Assembly: GCA_039920165.1 (NCBI GenBank)
Contig: JBDSEG010000336.1
Coordinates: 1-19,807 of the forward strand
Length of the DNA stretch: 19,807 nt
Source of the DNA: JBDSEG01 sp039920165
GTDB taxonomy: Bacteria > Pseudomonadota > Gammaproteobacteria > Burkholderiales > Burkholderiaceae_C
Reading direction: 5' to 3'
The notes under the pieces were generated by a model, which was not told the origin of the DNA, did not search any database, and saw only the letters and a program-made list of their open reading frames with translations. The translations under genes and the position numbers were made by a program. Shown here one piece after another: positions 1-8,329 of the stretch (its first letter is position 1; each line of letters starts with the position of its first letter).

Positions 1-529
1 GGCGAGCTTGGGCAGCATCCGGGTGCACGCCGATCGTCGCATCGAGCAGCTTGCGCATCGGCTTGGTCTTGTTCAGGCCGTTGACGACCTGCACCACGAC
101 CGGAATGCCGGCGAGCTGGCCGTGCACGTCCGTCGAGGCGAGCAGCTGTTCACCCCGGCCGACGCCGCCCGCTTTGTGGTTGATCGCCTTGGCACGCAGC
201 ATGAGGTGCGGAAAGTCGACATTCCACGGGTGCGGTGGCACATACGGACACTTGGTCATGTAGCACAGGTCGCACAGATAGCACTGGTGGACGACCTTTA
301 CGTAATCGGCCTTGGCAACACCGTGCACCTCGCCATCGGCGGTCGCATCGATGAGGTCGAACAGGGTCGGGGACGACTGGCACAGACTCACGCAGCGCCG
401 GCAACCGTGGCAGATGTCGAAGACGCGCTCGAGCTCGCGGTCGGCCGAGTCGCGGTCGTAGAACTCGGGGTTCTTCCAGTCGACCGGATGGCGGGTCGGG
501 ACTTCGAGATTGCCTTCGCGTGTGCTCAT
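1..529 (-). CDS. GlpC/heterodisulfide reductase-like (Fe-S)-binding protein, partial (C-terminus outside window)
   Basis: The first 176 codons of a ferredoxin-like electron-transfer protein are present; the rest lies beyond the window edge. Two cysteine clusters are visible: C40-x2-C43-x2-C46-x3-C50 and C83-x2-C86-x2-C89-x4-C94-P. Each would ligate a [4Fe-4S] cluster, as in the N-terminal half of GlpC and HdrC/D-type proteins, whose C-terminal half (not visible) carries CCG domains. The ATG at 529 begins MSTREGNLEVP; no clear Shine-Dalgarno precedes it. It lies 79 nt downstream of a rubrerythrin gene on the same strand. In many betaproteobacteria this pair is followed by a DUF3501 gene, which would lie outside the window here. 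Inference: it passes electrons in a rubrerythrin-linked peroxide or oxidative stress pathway. The electron donor is unknown. The family call is firm, the exact role is not. Confidence 0.85.
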   Translation of the reverse strand, partial: MSTREGNLEVPTRHPVDWKNPEFYDRDSADRELERVFDICHGCRRCVSLCQSSPTLFDLIDATADGEVHGVAKADYVKVVHQCYLCDLCYMTKCPYVPPHPWNVDFPHLMLRAKAINHKAGGVGRGEQLLASTDVHGQLAGIPVVVQVVNGLNKTKPMRKLLDATIGVHPDAAQAR

Positions 530-562
530 GAGATTATTTTTCGAAGTGCCTGCGCAGCAACG

Positions 563-587
563 AACGAGGGGCGCGCAGCCCCTCGTT
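563..587 (-). terminator. Strong hairpin between rubrerythrin and Fe-S protein genes
   Basis: A perfect 10-bp inverted repeat (AACGAGGGGC, loop of 5 nt, GCCCCTCGTT) lies in the 79-nt spacer of the rubrerythrin/Fe-S operon. No T-run follows it on the minus strand. It may therefore be an attenuator or an mRNA 3'-end stabiliser that lets rubrerythrin be expressed above the downstream gene, rather than a full terminator. Confidence 0.45.
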
Positions 588-608
588 GCGATGTGCTCGA
601 ACGAAATT

Positions 609-1028
609 TCAGTCGACGAGGGCGTCCAGCGCCTTCACATAACGGTTGGCGTGCGAGCGCTCGGCCTTGGCGAGCGTCTCGAACCAGTCGGCGATTTCGT
701 CGAAGCCTTCTGCGCGCGCACTCTTGGCCATGCCCGGGTACATGTCGGTGTACTCGTGCGTCTCGCCAGCGACGGCGGCGGCCAGGTTCTGCCGGCTCGA
801 TCCGATCGGCAGCCCGGTGGCCGGGTCACCGACTTCTTCGAGAAATTCGAGGTGGCCGTGCGCGTGGCCGGTCTCGCCTTCGGCGGTGGAGCGGAACAGC
901 GCCGCGACATCGTTCTGGCCTTCGATGTCGGCCTTGTTCGCGAAATACAGATAGCGTCGATTTGCCTGCGATTCGCCGGCAAAGGCGTCGCGCAGGTTCT
1001 GTTCGGTCTTCGATCCCTTCAAGCCCAT
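609..1028 (-). CDS. Rubrerythrin (ferritin-like diiron domain only)
   Basis: A 139-residue four-helix diiron protein, predicted to reduce hydrogen peroxide in the cytoplasm using electrons from a redoxin partner. Likely ligands are visible: E19 in the AGESQAN segment, E52-x2-H55, E89/E92 in the GETHEY segment, and E123-x2-H126. The rubredoxin Cys4 domain at the C-terminus of classical rubrerythrins is absent, so the protein needs an external electron donor; the Fe-S protein downstream is the obvious candidate. The reading frame stays open upstream to 1133. The ATG at 1028 is chosen because a GAGGAGA ribosome site sits 5 nt before it and conserved family sequence (MGLKGSKTE) begins there. It is divergent from phhA across 183 bp. 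AT-rich sequence around 1047-1060 could hold its promoter. Confidence 0.93.
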   Translation of the reverse strand: MGLKGSKTEQNLRDAFAGESQANRRYLYFANKADIEGQNDVAALFRSTAEGETGHAHGHLEFLEEVGDPATGLPIGSSRQNLAAAVAGETHEYTDMYPGMAKSARAEGFDEIADWFETLAKAERSHANRYVKALDALVD

Positions 1029-1211
1029 GGTGCTCTCCTCGCGCTGATAAATAATCGGTCCACCGCGCGCCGGCAAGATGCCGTGTGGCCGCAGCCCGGC
1101 GCAACGCTGACTCATGCCGGGCGCGAACGCCAATACAAAGGGTCAATTCGACGGATTGCCGGGGCCCATGATTTTCGGCGCCGGCTTCGGCCACAACCAC
1201 GAGCGCGCGCG

Positions 1212-2084
1212 ATGCCCGACACCCCCGATTCCGCTGTTTCCCGGACCGTACCGAGTGGCACCGACTGGACCATCCCGCAGGACTGGGCCCGCTACAGCGC
1301 CGCCGAGCACGCGACCTGGAAGAGACTCTTCAAGCGCCAGACCCGGCTGCTGCCGAGACGCGCCTGCGCCGAGTTCGTGCAGGGCATGCGCGAATTGCCG
1401 ATGGCCGCCGAGCAGATTCCGGATTTCGAGCGGCTGAGCGAGGTGCTGATGAAGCGCACCGGATGGCAGGTGGTGGCGGTGCCGGGGCTGATTCCGGACG
1501 AGATCTTCTTCGAGCACCTCGCCAACCGGCGCTTTCCGGCCGGCCAGTTTATCCGCAAGCCGGACCAGCTCGACTATCTGGAAGAGCCCGATGTCTTCCA
1601 CGATGTCTTCGGCCATGTGCCGATGCTGATGAATCCGGTCATCGCCGATTACATCCAGGCCTATGGCCGCGGCGGGCTGCGCGCACGCGCGCTCGGCCGC
1701 CTCGAAAACCTGGCGCGGGTCTATTGGTATACGGTCGAATTCGGCCTCGTTCAACAGGCCGACGGTGTTCGCATCTACGGCGCAGGTATCGCATCGTCGT
1801 TCACCGAAAGCGTGTTCGCACTCGACAGCGCATCGCCGAATCGCATCCGCTTCGAGCTCGAACGCGTGATGCGTACGCGCTACCGGATCGACGATTTCCA
1901 GGAGAGCTATTTCGTGATCGGCGGGCTCGATGAATTGCTGGCGCTGGCGGAGATCGATTTCGCGCCGCTGTATGCAGGCGTGGCGGGCCGAGCCGAGATC
2001 AACCCGGGCGAGATCGTCGCCAGCGATGCCGTGCTGTCGCGCGGCAACGGCGCTTATCACCAAGGACGGCGCGGATCGAGCTGA
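1212..2084 (+). CDS. phhA: Phenylalanine-4-hydroxylase (monomeric bacterial type)
   Basis: Hydroxylates L-phenylalanine to L-tyrosine using tetrahydropterin, O2 and a mononuclear iron; cytoplasmic, the first step of phenylalanine catabolism. The 290-residue length fits the small bacterial enzymes that lack the regulatory ACT domain. The non-haem iron triad is visible: H130 and H135 in the DVFHDVFGHVPML segment and E176 in YWYTVEFG. The frame is open for 234 more codons upstream, but that stretch runs antisense through the rubrerythrin gene. The ATG at 1212 is the first start that leaves a family-like N-terminus. Its ribosome site is weak (ACGAG about 8 nt upstream). A phhB (pterin dehydratase) gene is not in the window. 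mtoX follows 105 nt downstream on the same strand. Enzyme identity is secure; the precise start is less so. Confidence 0.95.
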   Translation: MPDTPDSAVSRTVPSGTDWTIPQDWARYSAAEHATWKRLFKRQTRLLPRRACAEFVQGMRELPMAAEQIPDFERLSEVLMKRTGWQVVAVPGLIPDEIFFEHLANRRFPAGQFIRKPDQLDYLEEPDVFHDVFGHVPMLMNPVIADYIQAYGRGGLRARALGRLENLARVYWYTVEFGLVQQADGVRIYGAGIASSFTESVFALDSASPNRIRFELERVMRTRYRIDDFQESYFVIGGLDELLALAEIDFAPLYAGVAGRAEINPGEIVASDAVLSRGNGAYHQGRRGSS

Positions 2085-2189
2085 CGAAGCTGCGACCGTG
2101 CGGCGGCTTGCCACCGTCCGCGATAAGGATTAGAAGGTCGTTCGCCCCCCGCAACGCGTATCGGCATCAAGCCCACAAAGGAGCCGACC

Positions 2190-3593
2190 ATGTTGGAATC
2201 CCTGCGTCCCGACCCGACCTTCTACCCGTCCGCGCGCCTGGCGATGCAGGCCCCGCCCGAGCGCTTCGGCTATACGGCGCTGCTGTCGCCCGACCGGTCG
2301 CGGCCGGACGCGCTGGCGGTCGTCGACCTCGACCCCGCGTCGGCGACACATGGCACAGTGCTGCACCGGCTGGACATGCCTTACCGCGGCGACGAATTCC
2401 ACCACTTCGGCTGGAACGCGTGCAGCTCGGCGCTATCGCCGATGTCGGGCCATGCCTTCCTGAAGCGCCGCTACCTGGTGGTTCCGGGCATCCGCTCGTC
2501 GCGCATCTATATCGTCGATACCCAGCCCGACCCGCGCCGGCCGACGATCGCCAAGGTCATCGAACCCGAGGAGGTCATGCGCAAGACCGGCTACTCGCGG
2601 CCGCATACCGTGCACTGTGGTCCTGAAGGCATCTACATCAGCACCCTGGGCGGATCGGCCGCCGACGGCACGGGGACCCCCGGCGTCTTCATCATGGACT
2701 GCGAGAGCTTCGAGATCCGTGGCCAGTGGGAGATCGAGCGCGGCCCGCAGAAGCTGCACTACGACTTCTGGTGGAACCTGCCGCGCGACTACATGGTGTC
2801 GAGTGAATGGGGTCTGCCGCCGCAGTTCGAGAACGGCATCGTCGCCGAAGACCTGCTGGCCAACCGCTACGGCCACTGCCTGCACTTCTGGGACCTGCGC
2901 GGACGCAAGCACCTGCAGACGATCGACATCGGCGCGAACCACCAGATGGCGCTCGAGATCCGGCCGGCGCACGACCCGACGCGCGAGTACGGCTTCCTCG
3001 GCGTCGTCGTCGATACGACCAACCTCGAAGGGTCGATCTGGACCTGGTACCGCGAAGGCGGCAAGTTCCACGTTAAAAAGACCGCGACCATCCCGGCCGA
3101 GCCGGCCGACCCCGCGAAGCTGCCGCCGCTGCTCAAAGGCTTCGGCGCAGTGCCGCCGCTGATCTCCGATATCGACCTGTCGCTGGACGACCGCTTCCTC
3201 TACGTCGCCTGCTGGGGCACCGGCGAACTGCGCCAGTACGATGTGACCGACCCGATGAAGCCGCAGCTTGCCGGCAGCGTCCACCTCGGCGGGATCGTGC
3301 GGCGCACACCGCACCCGAACGGCAAGCGCTTCGGCGGCGGCCCGCAGATGACCGAGATCAGCCGCGACGGCCAGCGCGTGTACTTCACCAATTCGCTCTA
3401 CAGCAGCTGGGACGCCCAGTTCTACCCCGACGGTGTGCCCGGCATGCAGGTGATGTGCAAGGTCGGCGCGAACGGCGGGCTCGCGCTCGACCCGGCGTTC
3501 TGCGTCGACTTCGGGGCCGACTACGGTGCGCACCAGATCCGTCTGGAAGGCGGCGACTGCTCGACCGACTCGTTCTGCTACCCGTCGGCCTGA
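2190..3593 (+). CDS. mtoX: SBP56-family methanethiol oxidase (selenium-binding protein homologue)
   Basis: The 467-residue protein matches the SBP56/SELENBP1 family over its whole length. Bacterial members characterised as MtoX are copper-dependent and convert methanethiol to formaldehyde, sulfide and H2O2. Family hallmarks are visible: C78 in the WNACSS motif (the selenium-binding cysteine position), the candidate metal-ligand stretch H139-x2-H142-C143, and the C-terminal cysteine pair in GGDCSTDSFCYP. Start: ATG with AAAGGAG 6 nt upstream, a strong site. No signal peptide is present (MLESLRPDPTFYP), so a cytoplasmic location is predicted, unlike the periplasmic Hyphomicrobium enzyme. A membrane protein gene begins 4 nt after the stop, implying co-transcription. 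Substrate is inferred from family; other SBP56 roles cannot be excluded. Confidence 0.9.
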   Translation: MLESLRPDPTFYPSARLAMQAPPERFGYTALLSPDRSRPDALAVVDLDPASATHGTVLHRLDMPYRGDEFHHFGWNACSSALSPMSGHAFLKRRYLVVPGIRSSRIYIVDTQPDPRRPTIAKVIEPEEVMRKTGYSRPHTVHCGPEGIYISTLGGSAADGTGTPGVFIMDCESFEIRGQWEIERGPQKLHYDFWWNLPRDYMVSSEWGLPPQFENGIVAEDLLANRYGHCLHFWDLRGRKHLQTIDIGANHQMALEIRPAHDPTREYGFLGVVVDTTNLEGSIWTWYREGGKFHVKKTATIPAEPADPAKLPPLLKGFGAVPPLISDIDLSLDDRFLYVACWGTGELRQYDVTDPMKPQLAGSVHLGGIVRRTPHPNGKRFGGGPQMTEISRDGQRVYFTNSLYSSWDAQFYPDGVPGMQVMCKVGANGGLALDPAFCVDFGADYGAHQIRLEGGDCSTDSFCYPSA

Positions 3594-3597
3594 GAAG

Positions 3598-4230
3598 GTG
3601 GGGCTGCCCGGCGACCCGGCGCTGTGGGCGGGCGTCGTCGCACTGGGCGTGTACCACGGCCTGAACCCGGCGATGGGCTGGCCGCTGGCAGTGGCCAGTG
3701 GCCTCGCGCAGCGGCGCGACGCGGCGGTATTCAGCACCCTTGCGCCGCTCGCCGCCGGCCACCTGCTGGCGATGTCGCTTGCCCTCGTGCCGTTCGCAGT
3801 CGTCGCCGGCTACCTCGCGTGGAGCCGCGAAATCCGCCTCGCCGCCGGCGCGCTGGTCCTCGCCTTCGGCATCTACCGGCTGGTACAGCGCCGCCACCCG
3901 CGCTTCATGGCCCGGGTGCGGCCGAGCCAACTGGTGTGGTGGTCGTTCCTGATGGCCAATGCCCACGGCGCCGGGCTGATGCTGCTGCCGGTGGCGATCG
4001 GTCTGTGCGCGCCGGCGTCACTGGCGCCGGCCGGCAGCGGGGTTGCCGGTGCGCTGGTCGTCGCCTTGGTCCACACCATTGCGATGGCGACCGCGGGCAT
4101 CGCCATCGCATGGGGCGTCTACCGCTGGCTCGGCCTGCGCTTTGTCCGCCAGGCCTGGCTCAACCTCGATGCGGTGTGGGCGGCGAGCTTGATCGTTGCC
4201 GGCGCGGTCGGCATCGCCGTGGCCTGGTAA
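3598..4230 (+). CDS. Small polytopic membrane protein with His/Met-containing helices, linked to mtoX
   Basis: Family not recognised with certainty. The product is about 210 residues and nearly all hydrophobic, with around six predicted membrane segments (roughly residues 8-36, 43-75, 79-97, 113-138, 148-172 and 183-210). The N-terminal motif GVYHGLNPAMGW loosely resembles the intramembrane H-x4-H/P motifs of NicO/UreH-type metal transporters. Four helices each hold a histidine followed by methionine: H20/M26, H55/M59, H123/M128 and H159/M163. The GTG at 3598 is chosen because it follows the mtoX stop by 4 nt. A GTG at 3526 would overlap mtoX. The first ATG (3673) would delete the HGLNP motif. 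Inference: it could supply or export a metal, perhaps copper, for the oxidase. Its 3' end is only 10 nt from the convergent cysA stop. Confidence 0.8.
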   Translation: MGLPGDPALWAGVVALGVYHGLNPAMGWPLAVASGLAQRRDAAVFSTLAPLAAGHLLAMSLALVPFAVVAGYLAWSREIRLAAGALVLAFGIYRLVQRRHPRFMARVRPSQLVWWSFLMANAHGAGLMLLPVAIGLCAPASLAPAGSGVAGALVVALVHTIAMATAGIAIAWGVYRWLGLRFVRQAWLNLDAVWAASLIVAGAVGIAVAW

Positions 4231-4240
4231 GAGGAACCCG

Positions 4241-5350
4241 CTAAATCATCGCCGCCGGGTCGAGCAGCTCGTGCTCGGGCGTACCGAGCCCGGCGGAGAA
4301 GCGCGTGACCCGACGCGGCAGCAGGTGCACGCGGCTGCCCGGCTGCAGTTGAAGACGCTCGCGCAACGCGGCGTAGTCGGCGCGCGCCATCGCGACGTCG
4401 ACATAGCTGCCGTCGTCTAGGCGCTTGAACTCGATGCGCGTCTGCGGGCCGACGGTGAGCGCCTGCGACAGCGTGACCGCCAGCGTGTTGTCACCCGGCG
4501 TATCGACAATATCGAGCTCGTGCGGGCGCACATAGCTCACGTCGGCATGCGGCTCGGTCTGTGGATCGGCCGCTGTATCCACATGCGCGACACCACCGGG
4601 CGCATGGCCGAAGCGGCCGTGGAACAGGTTCACGTCGCCGAGGAACTGAAGCACGAAGGGCGACGCTGGATGATCGTAGACCTCATCCGGCGTGCCGTCC
4701 TGCTCGATCCGGCCGTGGTTCATCACGACGACGCGGTCGGCGACTTCCATCGCCTCGTCCTGGTCGTGGGTGACGAAGACGCTGGTGACATGCATCTCGT
4801 CGTGCAGGCGGCGCAGCCAGCGCCGCAGCTCCTTGCGCACCTTCGCGTCGAGCGCGCCGAACGGCTCGTCGAGCAGCAGCACCTTGGGCTCGACGGCGAG
4901 CGCGCGGGCGAGTGCGATGCGCTGGCGCTGGCCGCCCGAGAGCTGGTGCGGAAAGCGGTCGGCGACCCAGTCGAGCTGGACCAGTTCGAGCAGCTCGCCG
5001 ACCTTGGCGCGGATCTGCGCCTCGCTCGGCCGGCTCGACTTCGGCCGCACACGCAACCCGAAGGCGACGTTCTCGAAGATGCTCATGTGCGCGAACAGCG
5101 CGTAGTGCTGGAAGACGAAGCCGACGTTGCGGTCGCGCACATCGTCGAAGGTGGCGTCGGCGCCCTGGAACAACACCGAGCCTTCGTCGGGCCGCTCCAG
5201 CCCGGCGATGATGCGCAGCAGCGAGGTCTTGCCCGAGCCCGACGGCCCGAGCAGCGCGACCAGCTCGCCCGACGCGATATCGAGGTTGAGCCGGTCGCAC
5301 ACGACGGTCGGCCCGAAGCGTTTGCTGAGATTGCGAATTTCTATACTCAT
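4241..5350 (-). CDS. cysA: Sulfate/thiosulfate import ATP-binding protein CysA
   Basis: The 369-residue ATPase of the sulfate/thiosulfate ABC importer; it would form a dimer on the cytoplasmic face of CysT-CysW. Walker A (GPSGSGKT) is at residues 35-42, the Q-loop Q81 lies in VFQHYALF, the signature LSGGQ is at 137-141, Walker B plus catalytic E162 lie in LLLDEPFGALDA, and the switch histidine is H195. The remaining 150 residues form the regulatory domain typical of CysA (the QEPHADVSYVRPHEL-like segment is present). It starts with ATG 13 nt after cysW and has no clear ribosome site, so translational coupling is likely. It is the last gene of the operon. Many relatives have cysB, the LysR regulator, next; here the operon instead ends tail-to-tail with the mtoX-linked membrane gene. 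Confidence 0.96.
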   Translation of the reverse strand: MSIEIRNLSKRFGPTVVCDRLNLDIASGELVALLGPSGSGKTSLLRIIAGLERPDEGSVLFQGADATFDDVRDRNVGFVFQHYALFAHMSIFENVAFGLRVRPKSSRPSEAQIRAKVGELLELVQLDWVADRFPHQLSGGQRQRIALARALAVEPKVLLLDEPFGALDAKVRKELRRWLRRLHDEMHVTSVFVTHDQDEAMEVADRVVVMNHGRIEQDGTPDEVYDHPASPFVLQFLGDVNLFHGRFGHAPGGVAHVDTAADPQTEPHADVSYVRPHELDIVDTPGDNTLAVTLSQALTVGPQTRIEFKRLDDGSYVDVAMARADYAALRERLQLQPGSRVHLLPRRVTRFSAGLGTPEHELLDPAAMI

Positions 5351-5363
5351 AAAAAGTCGATGC

Positions 5364-6269
5364 TCATGATTTGCTCTTCCGGCGCTCGTCCCGAACGCGC
5401 CGCTCGACCGAATATTTGAGGACCAGCGTCACCAGCGCGAGCAACGCAAGCAGCGAAGCGACCGCAAAGGCGGAGGCGAACTGGTATTCGTTGTAGAGGA
5501 TCTCGATGTGCAGCGGCAGCGTATTGGTCTGGCCGCGGATATGACCCGAGACCACGCTGACCGCGCCGAACTCGCCCATCGCCCGCGCATTGCACAGGAT
5601 CACGCCGTAAAGCAGTGCCCACTTGATGTTCGGCAGCGTCACCCGACGAAAGATCTGCCAGCCCGAGGCGCCGAGCACGCGCGCGGCCTCTTCCTGCTCG
5701 TTGCCCTGCGCCTGCATCAACGGGATCAGCTCGCGGGCGACGAAGGGAAAGGTGACGAAGACCGTCGCCAGCACGATGCCCGGCAGAGCGAAGATCACCT
5801 TCAGATCGTGGTCGCGCAGCCACTCGCCGAACCAGCCCTGCAACCCGAAGACCAGCACGTAGATGAGGCCGGCGATGACCGGCGAGACCGAGAACGGCAG
5901 GTCGATCAGCGTCAGCAGGATGTTCTTGCCGCGAAAGTGGAACTTGGCGATGCACCAGGCCGCGGCCACGCCGAAGACGAGGTTGAGCGGCACCGCGATC
6001 GCCGCGGCCAGCAAGGTGAGCCGGATCGCCGACCGCGCATCGGGCTCGATGATGGCGGCGAGGTAGACATCGACGCCCTTCTTCAACGCCTCGTAGAAAA
6101 CCGCCGCCAGCGGCACAAACAGGAAGAGCGCGAGAAAGCCGAGCGCGATGCCGATCAACGTGCGGCGCACCCATGCCGGCTCGGCCGTGGCGGCCAGTGC
6201 TCGGCGTGGCGCGACTGCGCGCTGTGCCGGCAGCGCGCGCGCCGGCAAGCTGGCGCTGGCGTCGCTCAC
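5364..6269 (-). CDS. cysW: Sulfate/thiosulfate ABC transporter permease CysW
   Basis: A 301-residue inner-membrane permease with a hydrophilic arginine/alanine-rich N-terminus of about 33 residues and about six membrane helices. The EAA loop that docks with CysA reads EEAARVLGASGWQIFRR. The C-terminal segment GHIRGQTNTLPLHIEILYNEY is characteristic of CysW and separates it from CysT. The start is GTG at 6269. That codon overlaps the cysT stop by 4 nt (GTGA), indicating coupled translation. It works as a heterodimer with CysT. Confidence 0.96.
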   Translation of the reverse strand: MSDASASLPARALPAQRAVAPRRALAATAEPAWVRRTLIGIALGFLALFLFVPLAAVFYEALKKGVDVYLAAIIEPDARSAIRLTLLAAAIAVPLNLVFGVAAAWCIAKFHFRGKNILLTLIDLPFSVSPVIAGLIYVLVFGLQGWFGEWLRDHDLKVIFALPGIVLATVFVTFPFVARELIPLMQAQGNEQEEAARVLGASGWQIFRRVTLPNIKWALLYGVILCNARAMGEFGAVSVVSGHIRGQTNTLPLHIEILYNEYQFASAFAVASLLALLALVTLVLKYSVERRVRDERRKSKS

Positions 6270-7108
6270 CGCCCTTGCCGCTTACGCGCCCAGGCCTGCA
6301 GCAGGTTGATCGCGAGCAGCATGAAAAAGGCGCTGACCAGCATCACTACCGCGATCGCGGTGGCCCCCACATAGTCGTATTGCTCGAGCTTGGTGATGAT
6401 GAGCAGCGGCGTGATCTCCGAGACCATCGGCAGGTTGCCGGCGATGAAGATGACCGAGCCGTATTCGCCCAGCGCCCGCGCGAACGCGAGCGCGAAGCCG
6501 GTCAGAAGCGCCGGCGTGAGGATGGGAAAGATGACGCGCGCAAAGGTTTGCGCGCGCGTCGCGCCGAGCGTGGCCGCGGCCTCCTCGACTTCGCCTTGCA
6601 AATCTTCGAGGACGGGTTGCAAGGTGCGCACGACGAACGGCAAGCCGATGAAGGTGAGCGCGACGAAGACGCCTAGCGGCGTGAACGAAACCTTGATGCC
6701 GGCGAGCGCCAGGTATTGACCGATCCAGCCGTTGGCCGAATAGAGGGCGGTCAGCGCGATCCCGGCCACGGCGGTCGGCAGCGCGAACGGCAGGTCGACC
6801 AGCGCGTCGATCAGCCGCTTGGCCGGGAAGTCGTAGCGCACCAGGACCCAGGCAATCACCAGGCCGAAAACGGCATTGACGGCCGCCGCGGCGAACGACG
6901 CGCCGAAGGTGAGCCGGTAGGACGCGAGCACGCGCGGCGCGCTCACCGCGTCCCAGAACGCCGGCGCGCTCATCGTGAAGGTCTTGAGAAAGGCCGCCGA
7001 CAGCGGGATCAGAACGATGAACCCGAGGTAGAGCACGGTGATGCCCAGCGCCAGGTCGAAGCCCGGCAGCACGCTGTGGCGCGTGAGCAGGCTGCGCGAG
7101 AGGATCAC
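6266..7108 (-). CDS. cysT: Sulfate/thiosulfate ABC transporter permease CysT (CysU)
   Basis: A 280-residue inner-membrane permease forming the translocation pore with CysW. About six hydrophobic helices are visible, beginning at residues 19-40. The cytoplasmic EAA loop reads EEAAATLGATRAQTF. The segment ALGEYGSVIFIAGNLP is typical of CysT. The start is GTG at 7108, 22 nt after the sbp stop; no alternative start restores a better N-terminus. The order sbp-cysT-cysW-cysA is the standard operon. Confidence 0.96.
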   Translation of the reverse strand: MILSRSLLTRHSVLPGFDLALGITVLYLGFIVLIPLSAAFLKTFTMSAPAFWDAVSAPRVLASYRLTFGASFAAAAVNAVFGLVIAWVLVRYDFPAKRLIDALVDLPFALPTAVAGIALTALYSANGWIGQYLALAGIKVSFTPLGVFVALTFIGLPFVVRTLQPVLEDLQGEVEEAAATLGATRAQTFARVIFPILTPALLTGFALAFARALGEYGSVIFIAGNLPMVSEITPLLIITKLEQYDYVGATAIAVVMLVSAFFMLLAINLLQAWARKRQGR

Positions 7109-7130
7109 GGGCGGCGTCCGCGCTGGGGCG

Positions 7131-8150
7131 TCACTTGCGGGCCGCGGCGAGGATCTGGTCGAAGGTCGCGCCGTCGTCGAAATGTTCCTTCTGCGCCGCA
7201 GCCCATCCGCCGAAAGCCTCGTCGATGGTGAATAGATTCACCTTCGGAAAATCCTTCGCATATTTCGCGAGGATGACCGCCGAGCGCGGGCGCAGCTGGT
7301 GCCTGGCGGCGATTTCCTGCGCCTCGTCCGACCACAGATATTTGAGGTAGGCCTCGGCGGGCTTGCGCGTTCCCTTTTTGTCGGCGACCTTGTCGATCAG
7401 CGCGACCGGGTTTTCGGCCAGGATGCTCCAGGGCGGGTAGACGACCTCGAAGTTGGCGCCGAACTCGGCGCGGATCAGGTTGATCTCGCTCTCGAAGGTT
7501 GCGAGCGCGTCGCCGATATTGCGCTGCGCGAAGGTGGTCGTCGCCGCGCGCCCGCCGCCGTCGAAGACCGGAACGTTGGCGAAGATCTTCTGCAGCCGCT
7601 CGCGCGCCTGCGCCGGGGTCGCGCCGCCCTTGATGGCGGCGCCCCAGGCAGCGATATACGTGTAGCGGCCGTTGCCGGTGATCTTCGGGTTCGGAATCAC
7701 GACGGCGACACCCGGCTTGGCCAGGTCGGCCCAATCCTTGATGCCCTTCGGATTGCCCTTGCGCACCAGGATGACGGTGGTCGACGAGGTCGGCGCACTG
7801 TTGTTCGGCAGCCGCTTGGCCCAGTCGGCGGGCAGCAGCTTGGCGCGGTTGGCGATGGCGTCGATATCGCTGGCCTGGTTCATCGTCACCACATCGGCTT
7901 CGAGACCGTCGATGACCGCGCGCGCCTGCTTGCTCGAACCGCCATGCGACTGGTTGACGGTAATGTCCTCGCCGGCGCTCGCCTTCCAGTATTTCGCGAA
8001 CGCAGCGTTGTACTCCTTGAAGAATTCGCGCGAGACGTCGTAGCTGACATTGAGCAGCGCCGGTCCGGCGGCGCGGGCGATAGGCATGGCGGCGACGAGT
8101 GAGAAGGCGGCGATCGCCTGCAGGCCGGCGCGGCGGGAGAAAAAGGACAT
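7131..8150 (-). CDS. sbp: Periplasmic sulfate-binding protein
   Basis: A 339-residue precursor of the periplasmic receptor that delivers sulfate (possibly thiosulfate) to CysTWA. A Sec signal peptide covers about residues 1-27, ending ARA|AG. Both family signatures are visible: QSHGGSSKQARAV from residue 67 and NPKITGNGRYTY at 154-165. The frame is open upstream to 8312. The ATG at 8150 is chosen because it starts directly on the signal peptide (MSFFSRRAGL). It is the first gene of the operon, so the promoter should lie in the 179-bp divergent region shared with the DsbG-like gene. I found no convincing CysB site there by eye. Sbp and CysP paralogues are hard to tell apart by sequence, so the ligand preference is an inference. 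Confidence 0.95.
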   Translation of the reverse strand: MSFFSRRAGLQAIAAFSLVAAMPIARAAGPALLNVSYDVSREFFKEYNAAFAKYWKASAGEDITVNQSHGGSSKQARAVIDGLEADVVTMNQASDIDAIANRAKLLPADWAKRLPNNSAPTSSTTVILVRKGNPKGIKDWADLAKPGVAVVIPNPKITGNGRYTYIAAWGAAIKGGATPAQARERLQKIFANVPVFDGGGRAATTTFAQRNIGDALATFESEINLIRAEFGANFEVVYPPWSILAENPVALIDKVADKKGTRKPAEAYLKYLWSDEAQEIAARHQLRPRSAVILAKYAKDFPKVNLFTIDEAFGGWAAAQKEHFDDGATFDQILAAARK

Positions 8151-8329
8151 GGCGAAATCCGGGCGAATGAACGAGGCGCGGATGGTAGGAGGCAGCTTTG
8201 CGCTTGGGAACGATTCGATTCGCGTTTGCTTATGCCCACGGCGAGGAAGCCGTTGATCCCCTGCGGCGCGGGCAAACGCGGAGCCTCCTTCACAATGGCA
8301 TCCATCGTTCACCCCCTTCGGAGACCGCC

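Noticed and set aside
510..1211. A 234-codon N-terminal extension of phhA
   Set aside because: It runs antisense through rubrerythrin and is unlike any hydroxylase domain. The enzyme from 1212 has normal length.
2433..3737. A 434-codon minus-strand frame over mtoX
   Set aside because: Antisense shadow of a conserved gene, with no recognisable domain.
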